From the NCBI GenBank assembly GCA_020002185.1, contig CM034543.1:26538407-26602406 (forward strand): 64,000 nt of DNA, written 5' to 3'. Within the stretch, counting starts at the first letter, position 1, and the number at the start of each line of letters is the position of its first letter. The position numbers were made by a program, and so were the translations under genes. The notes beneath the pieces were generated by a model. It saw only the letters and a program-made list of their open reading frames with translations. It ran no database searches and had not been told where the DNA came from. The stretch comes from Paraescarpia echinospica. Lineage: Eukaryota; Annelida; Polychaeta; Sabellida; Siboglinidae. Shown here piece by piece: positions 60,845-64,000 of this stretch.

Positions 60845-62213
60845 CCTGTCCCACTGTCAACAGATTGCAGCAGATTCTCTGAGAATACTGCTGCCCTCTT
60901 TCCACTTAGATGGAGGCCATCTCTCGTGTACATATCTTCTCTCCCAACAAAGTACCTCCATAAATCTATGAATCCCATGCCCTCTTCTTCACACATCTGC
61001 TCAACTAGTGCGTTGATCGCCATCCTCTTACAGTTTCTGTATGTTGCCCCCCTTCCTCCCATTACTGGCAAAATTCCTGAGAGAACAACCTGTTCCACTC
61101 TTGTCTTCTTTAGGTTCCTCATAAATATCTATACTTCTCTACTATCCCAGATGTTCCCTCCTTGTCTGCATTATTTGTCCCTATGTGTACTAGTACAGAC
61201 CCTCCCTTGCCATGCCCCAAAACCTTCTCTACCCTTTCGGTCATATGCTCTATCCTAGCCCCCCGGTAGACATACAACAACGTCCTTCCCCTCGCATATA
61301 GTCTTGTCTATTTTTCTCAGAATTGAATCGCCCATAAACACTCTCTCTTTTCCCCTTGCCCCCTCAATCACTGCCTCGGAGTAGCTCCTCCGGTTTACAT
61401 ATGTCTGGTTGTTGTCTTTTCCACTTGCCGTCTTCTCTCCTGTCACATTCTCTTCCATTCCCTTCTTTCTTGTCCCCTTTCCTCCTGTCATCTTCTCTTC
61501 TAGCACATTTTCTCTCACTTCCTTTCGTCCCTTTATCTTTCCTCCCATCACATTTTCTTCTCTCCTCTCCCGTCCCTTTTCCCCGGCTACCTCCTTCACT
61601 ACGGTCACTTTCTCCCCGTCACCTTCACGCCTGTCATGTTTTCTGTTTTCTGCTGAACACTCTGTCTTCTTCCATCAGTCTTCTGTCTCACAGTCTTACC
61701 AACTGCCTCTGTTGTATCTACCTCTTCACCACCTGTATCGCTGTCGCTTCTCTCCTCGTTCTTTACAGTCTGACTACCTGTTGATTTATCCCCACTGACC
61801 CGTTTTCTTTTCCTCTGCCGAACACTTTTCCTCCGTCCCTCCGTCTTCTCAATTTCTTGTTCCTTCACATCGATCACCTTCCCTCCTCTCAGTCTCCTTT
61901 CTTCAGTCTCCATGTCACAACTCTGCTCCTTCTGTGTTGTAGAATTCTCAACTCTCTCCGCGTCATCCCTCTCTGCTCCACCTATCTCTACGTTGAGTCT
62001 CACCTCCATCTCCTTCACTATATCCGTCAACTTACACACCTCCTTCATCAGACATTCCACCCTCAAACACCCCATACACCGAAAGGTGAATCCGTCATCT
62101 TTGGTCTCTGCCCATGATTTTGGACAGCCAGACAACGCAAAATCCACCCAGCTCTGGCAGTCGTTGCAAACTAAGTGTCGTTTTGCCCTGAGTTGCCGCT
62201 TGCAAGGTGCCAT
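60826..62213 (-). pseudogene. CR1 ORF1: PHD-like finger, Lys/Glu-rich linker and SGNH esterase
   Basis: The ATG at 62213 opens M-A-P-C-K-R-Q. A zinc finger follows: C-N-D-C...C...C-M-G-C, PHD-like. A long charged linker with V-T-G-E-K-type short repeats comes next. The esterase shows block I M-G-D-S-I-L-R, block III H-V-G-T-N-N and block V D-G-L-H-L-S, containing Ser, Asn and the Asp-x-x-His pair. The frame breaks in a G run near 61,260-61,266 and again near 61,120. The ORF ends Y-L-N-stop at 60826, overlapping ORF2. Confidence 0.86.
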
Positions 62214-62704
62214 ATCAGAATTTATTTATGTTCAAAATAGTTTCATAGTCTTTGAAAAGACTTTTCTGTGTACAATTTACACCAGATTTTTTAGGTTATA
62301 GTTAGTTATATTTGTTAACACACAGTGATACACCGTGCCTTACCTAGTTACGATGTCGATGACAATGTATTCAAGTTAGGCTTAGATACAAGGTAGTCTT
62401 TACAAAGACTGTTTCCTGTGTACTAATATACACTTTAAAAGGTTGTTATTTCAGGTTTTAATTGCTCATCTAACTACATCGATTATCTCAAATAACGCTA
62501 TTCTATTGTCGTTCACGTTACGTTAACTTCGCCAGTGACCCACTTTGTAAACAACGTTCCGATTACATTAACATCCCCAATTATCGCTCGCAAATCGCCT
62601 ACTTTTAATCTACCCTAGATTACTCCCTCTAGCTAACTTTTAATAAAAAAAAATTGCTTACTATATATCTATAATTACGTTATGTATGCTATACACTCAT
62701 ATAT
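62214..62704. other. Inter-element stretch, possibly CR1 5' UTR
   Basis: AT-rich, no open frame. It lies upstream of ORF1 of copy A, so part may be its 5' UTR, but no second copy is available for comparison. Confidence 0.45.
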
Positions 62705-62782
62705 CACTTATCTTGATCAAATATCCTTATATTTTCGCAAGTTGCGAAAATATAAGGATATTTTATCAATATAAGTTGGTAA
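62705..62782. repeat. Long inverted repeat at the 5' junction of CR1 copy B
   Basis: AAATATCCTTATATTTTCGCAA, one base, then its exact complement (22-bp arms). With two or three mismatches the arms extend to about 35 bp each side (ACTTATCTTGAT versus ACTTATATTGAT). The right arm ends where homology with copy A begins (GTTGGTAAGACT). Confidence 0.9.
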
Positions 62783-62840
62783 GACTCTGAGACAGAAGAC
62801 TGATGGAAGAAGACAGAGTGTTCAGCAAAAAACAGAACAC

Positions 62841-63673
62841 ATGACAGGCGTGAAGGTGACAGGGGAGAAATTGACCGTAGTGAAGGAGGTAGCCGGGGGA
62901 AAGGGACGGGAGAGGAGAGAAGAAAATGTGATGGGAGGAAAGATGAAAGGACGAAAGGAAGTGAGAGTAAATGTGCTAGAAGAGAAGATGACAGGAGAAA
63001 AGGGGACAAGAGAAAACGCGACAGGAAAGAAGGGAATGGAAGAGAATGTGAAAGGAGAGAAGACGGCAAGAGGAAAAGACAAAAACCAGACATATGCAAA
63101 CCGGAGGAGCTACTCCGAGGCAGTGATCAAAGAGAGAGTAAGGAGAAAAGAGAGAGTGTTTATGGGCGATTCAATTCTGAGAAAAACAGACAAGACTATA
63201 TGCGAGGGGAAGGACGTTGTTGTATGTCTACCGGGGGGCTAGGATAGAGCATGTGACCGAAAGGGTAGAGAAGGTATTGGGGCATGGCAAGGGAGGGTCT
63301 ATACTAGTGCACGTAGGGACAAACAATGCAGACAAGGAGGGAACAACTGGGATAGTTCAGAAGTACAGACATTTAGTGAGGAAGCTAAATAAGACAAGAG
63401 TGGAACAGGTTGTTCTCTCAGGAATTTTGCCAGTAATGGGAGGAAGGGGGGGCAACATGCAGAAATTGTAAGAGGATGTCGATCAACGCACTAGTTGAGC
63501 AGATGTGTGAAGAAGAGGGTGTGGGATTTATAGATTTATGGGGGTATTTTGTTGGGAGAGAAGATATGTACATGAGAGATGGCCTCCATCTAAGTGGAAA
63601 GGGGGCAGCAGTATTCTCAGAGAATCTGCTGCGATCTGTTGACAGTGGGACAGGTTGCATCTATTTAAACTAG
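62841..63673 (+). pseudogene. CR1 copy B ORF1 (linker and esterase), frameshifted
   Basis: The 62841-63242 segment: basic linker, then R-V-F-M-G-D-S-I-L-R-K (esterase block I) to C-L-P-G-G-stop. The 63217-63471 segment in another frame: L-V-H-V-G-T-N-N and V-V-L-S-G-I-L-P-V. The 63476-63673 segment: D-G-L-H-L-S-G-K and Y-L-N-stop. The PHD-like finger is missing because of the truncation. The first break is in the same G run as in copy A. Confidence 0.85.
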
Positions 63674-64000
63674 ATTCGCAGGGGGGACTCGCAGAGAAGC
63701 CTGAAACTGGAGGCACAGATAAAGACAGCACAAATAATTCAGCAAAGAACAGTCTGGAAAACTGTTCTGAAGCTGGATATAAATGTGTTTGTTTAAATGC
63801 AAGGAGTATAGTAAACAAAAGAAATGAACTAAACATTATGGTAGAAGATATTGACCCTGACATAATAGGTATTACCGAAACATGGGCAACCGCCGATATA
63901 TCAGATGCCGAATTGGGACTGACAGGATATGTAATGTTTAGGAAAGATAGAATAGGAAGAAGGGGAGGTGGACTTATTTTATATATTAAATAATCTATCC
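63655..64000 (+). pseudogene. CR1 copy B ORF2, endonuclease start, cut by window edge
   Basis: It overlaps the ORF1 end as in copy A. Words: C-L-N-A-R-S-I-V-N-K, I-I-G-I-T-E-T-W and G-R-R-G-G-G-L. A TAA at 63,991-63,993 interrupts the frame where copy A has a sense codon. Confidence 0.85.

Larger units (their letters stand above)
57914..62213 (-). mobile_element. CR1-type LINE with PHD-like and esterase ORF1, copy A
   Basis: Minus-strand order: ORF1 (62213-60826), ORF2 endonuclease and RT (60844-58125), 3' UTR. The 3' end has a hairpin (57937-57966) followed by two ten-base AATCTTGTTA-type repeats. PHD-like and SGNH esterase domains in ORF1 are known from CR1 elements. At 4.3 kb or more this copy is near full length but has frameshifts in both ORFs. 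Its 5' UTR may reach toward 62,700; I cannot define the exact end. Confidence 0.87.
62776..64000 (+). mobile_element. CR1-type LINE copy B, 5' truncated, continues past the window
   Basis: From GTTGGTAAGACTCTGAGACA at 62,776 it matches copy A (complement of 61,701 downward) closely, in the opposite orientation. It starts inside the ORF1 linker and runs into ORF2 endonuclease at the window end. It carries a 15-bp extra segment in the linker. Confidence 0.88.

Overview
The window looks like nuclear DNA of an invertebrate animal. Genes are split by GT-AG introns. One exon encodes part of a Cys-loop neurotransmitter receptor, and a six-exon gene encodes an ankyrin-repeat protein. The rest is dominated by APE-type LINEs (CR1, L2/Crack-like and Jockey-like), a Gypsy-type LTR element, DNA transposons and microsatellites. 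There are no bacterial operons, rRNA genes or CRISPR arrays. I cannot name the species; a lophotrochozoan or an amphioxus-like animal would fit equally well.

Layout. 0-1 kb: a 221-nt Cys-loop receptor exon on the minus strand, whose 3' splice site has been tandemly copied as a 53-bp repeat. 2-4.5 kb: a decayed LINE between two (TAG)n arrays. 5.7-9.1 kb: CA/TG-rich repeats and a LINE fragment. 9.2-13.6 kb: a nearly complete, decayed two-ORF LINE. 15-24.8 kb: nested transposons, namely a TTAA-flanked element and a Gypsy element with 152-161 bp LTRs, both lying in what looks like hAT-type terminal sequence. 25-32.5 kb: sparse DNA with a 44-bp minisatellite, a pogo-like MITE, a LINE fragment and a possible TATA-box first exon.

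32.6-40.1 kb holds the only apparently intact protein-coding gene: a 993-residue, roughly 27-repeat ankyrin protein in six exons, the last of 2,059 nt. Its introns contain a TTAA-flanked MITE, a 30-bp array made from that MITE's end, a piggyBac-like remnant and another MITE.

42.1-51.5 kb is the most striking structure: a 9.37-kb foldback element. Its two arms (about 4.9 and 4.4 kb) are inverted copies around a 100-bp spacer. Exact inverted termini are flanked by a 6-bp direct duplication (GGTGTT). Each arm carries about 2 kb of a 42-bp satellite that resembles the 5' half of a tRNA (A box and anticodon arm, with no B box).

53.6-64 kb: a GA-rich tract, a LINE fragment, a degenerate repeat region, an L2/Crack-like LINE with a 2A-like peptide, then two head-to-head CR1 elements whose ORF1 carries PHD-like and esterase domains. 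A long inverted repeat lies exactly at the 5' junction of the second CR1 copy.

Apart from the ankyrin gene and the receptor exon, the coding regions belong to mobile elements and nearly all are broken by stops, frameshifts or deletions.
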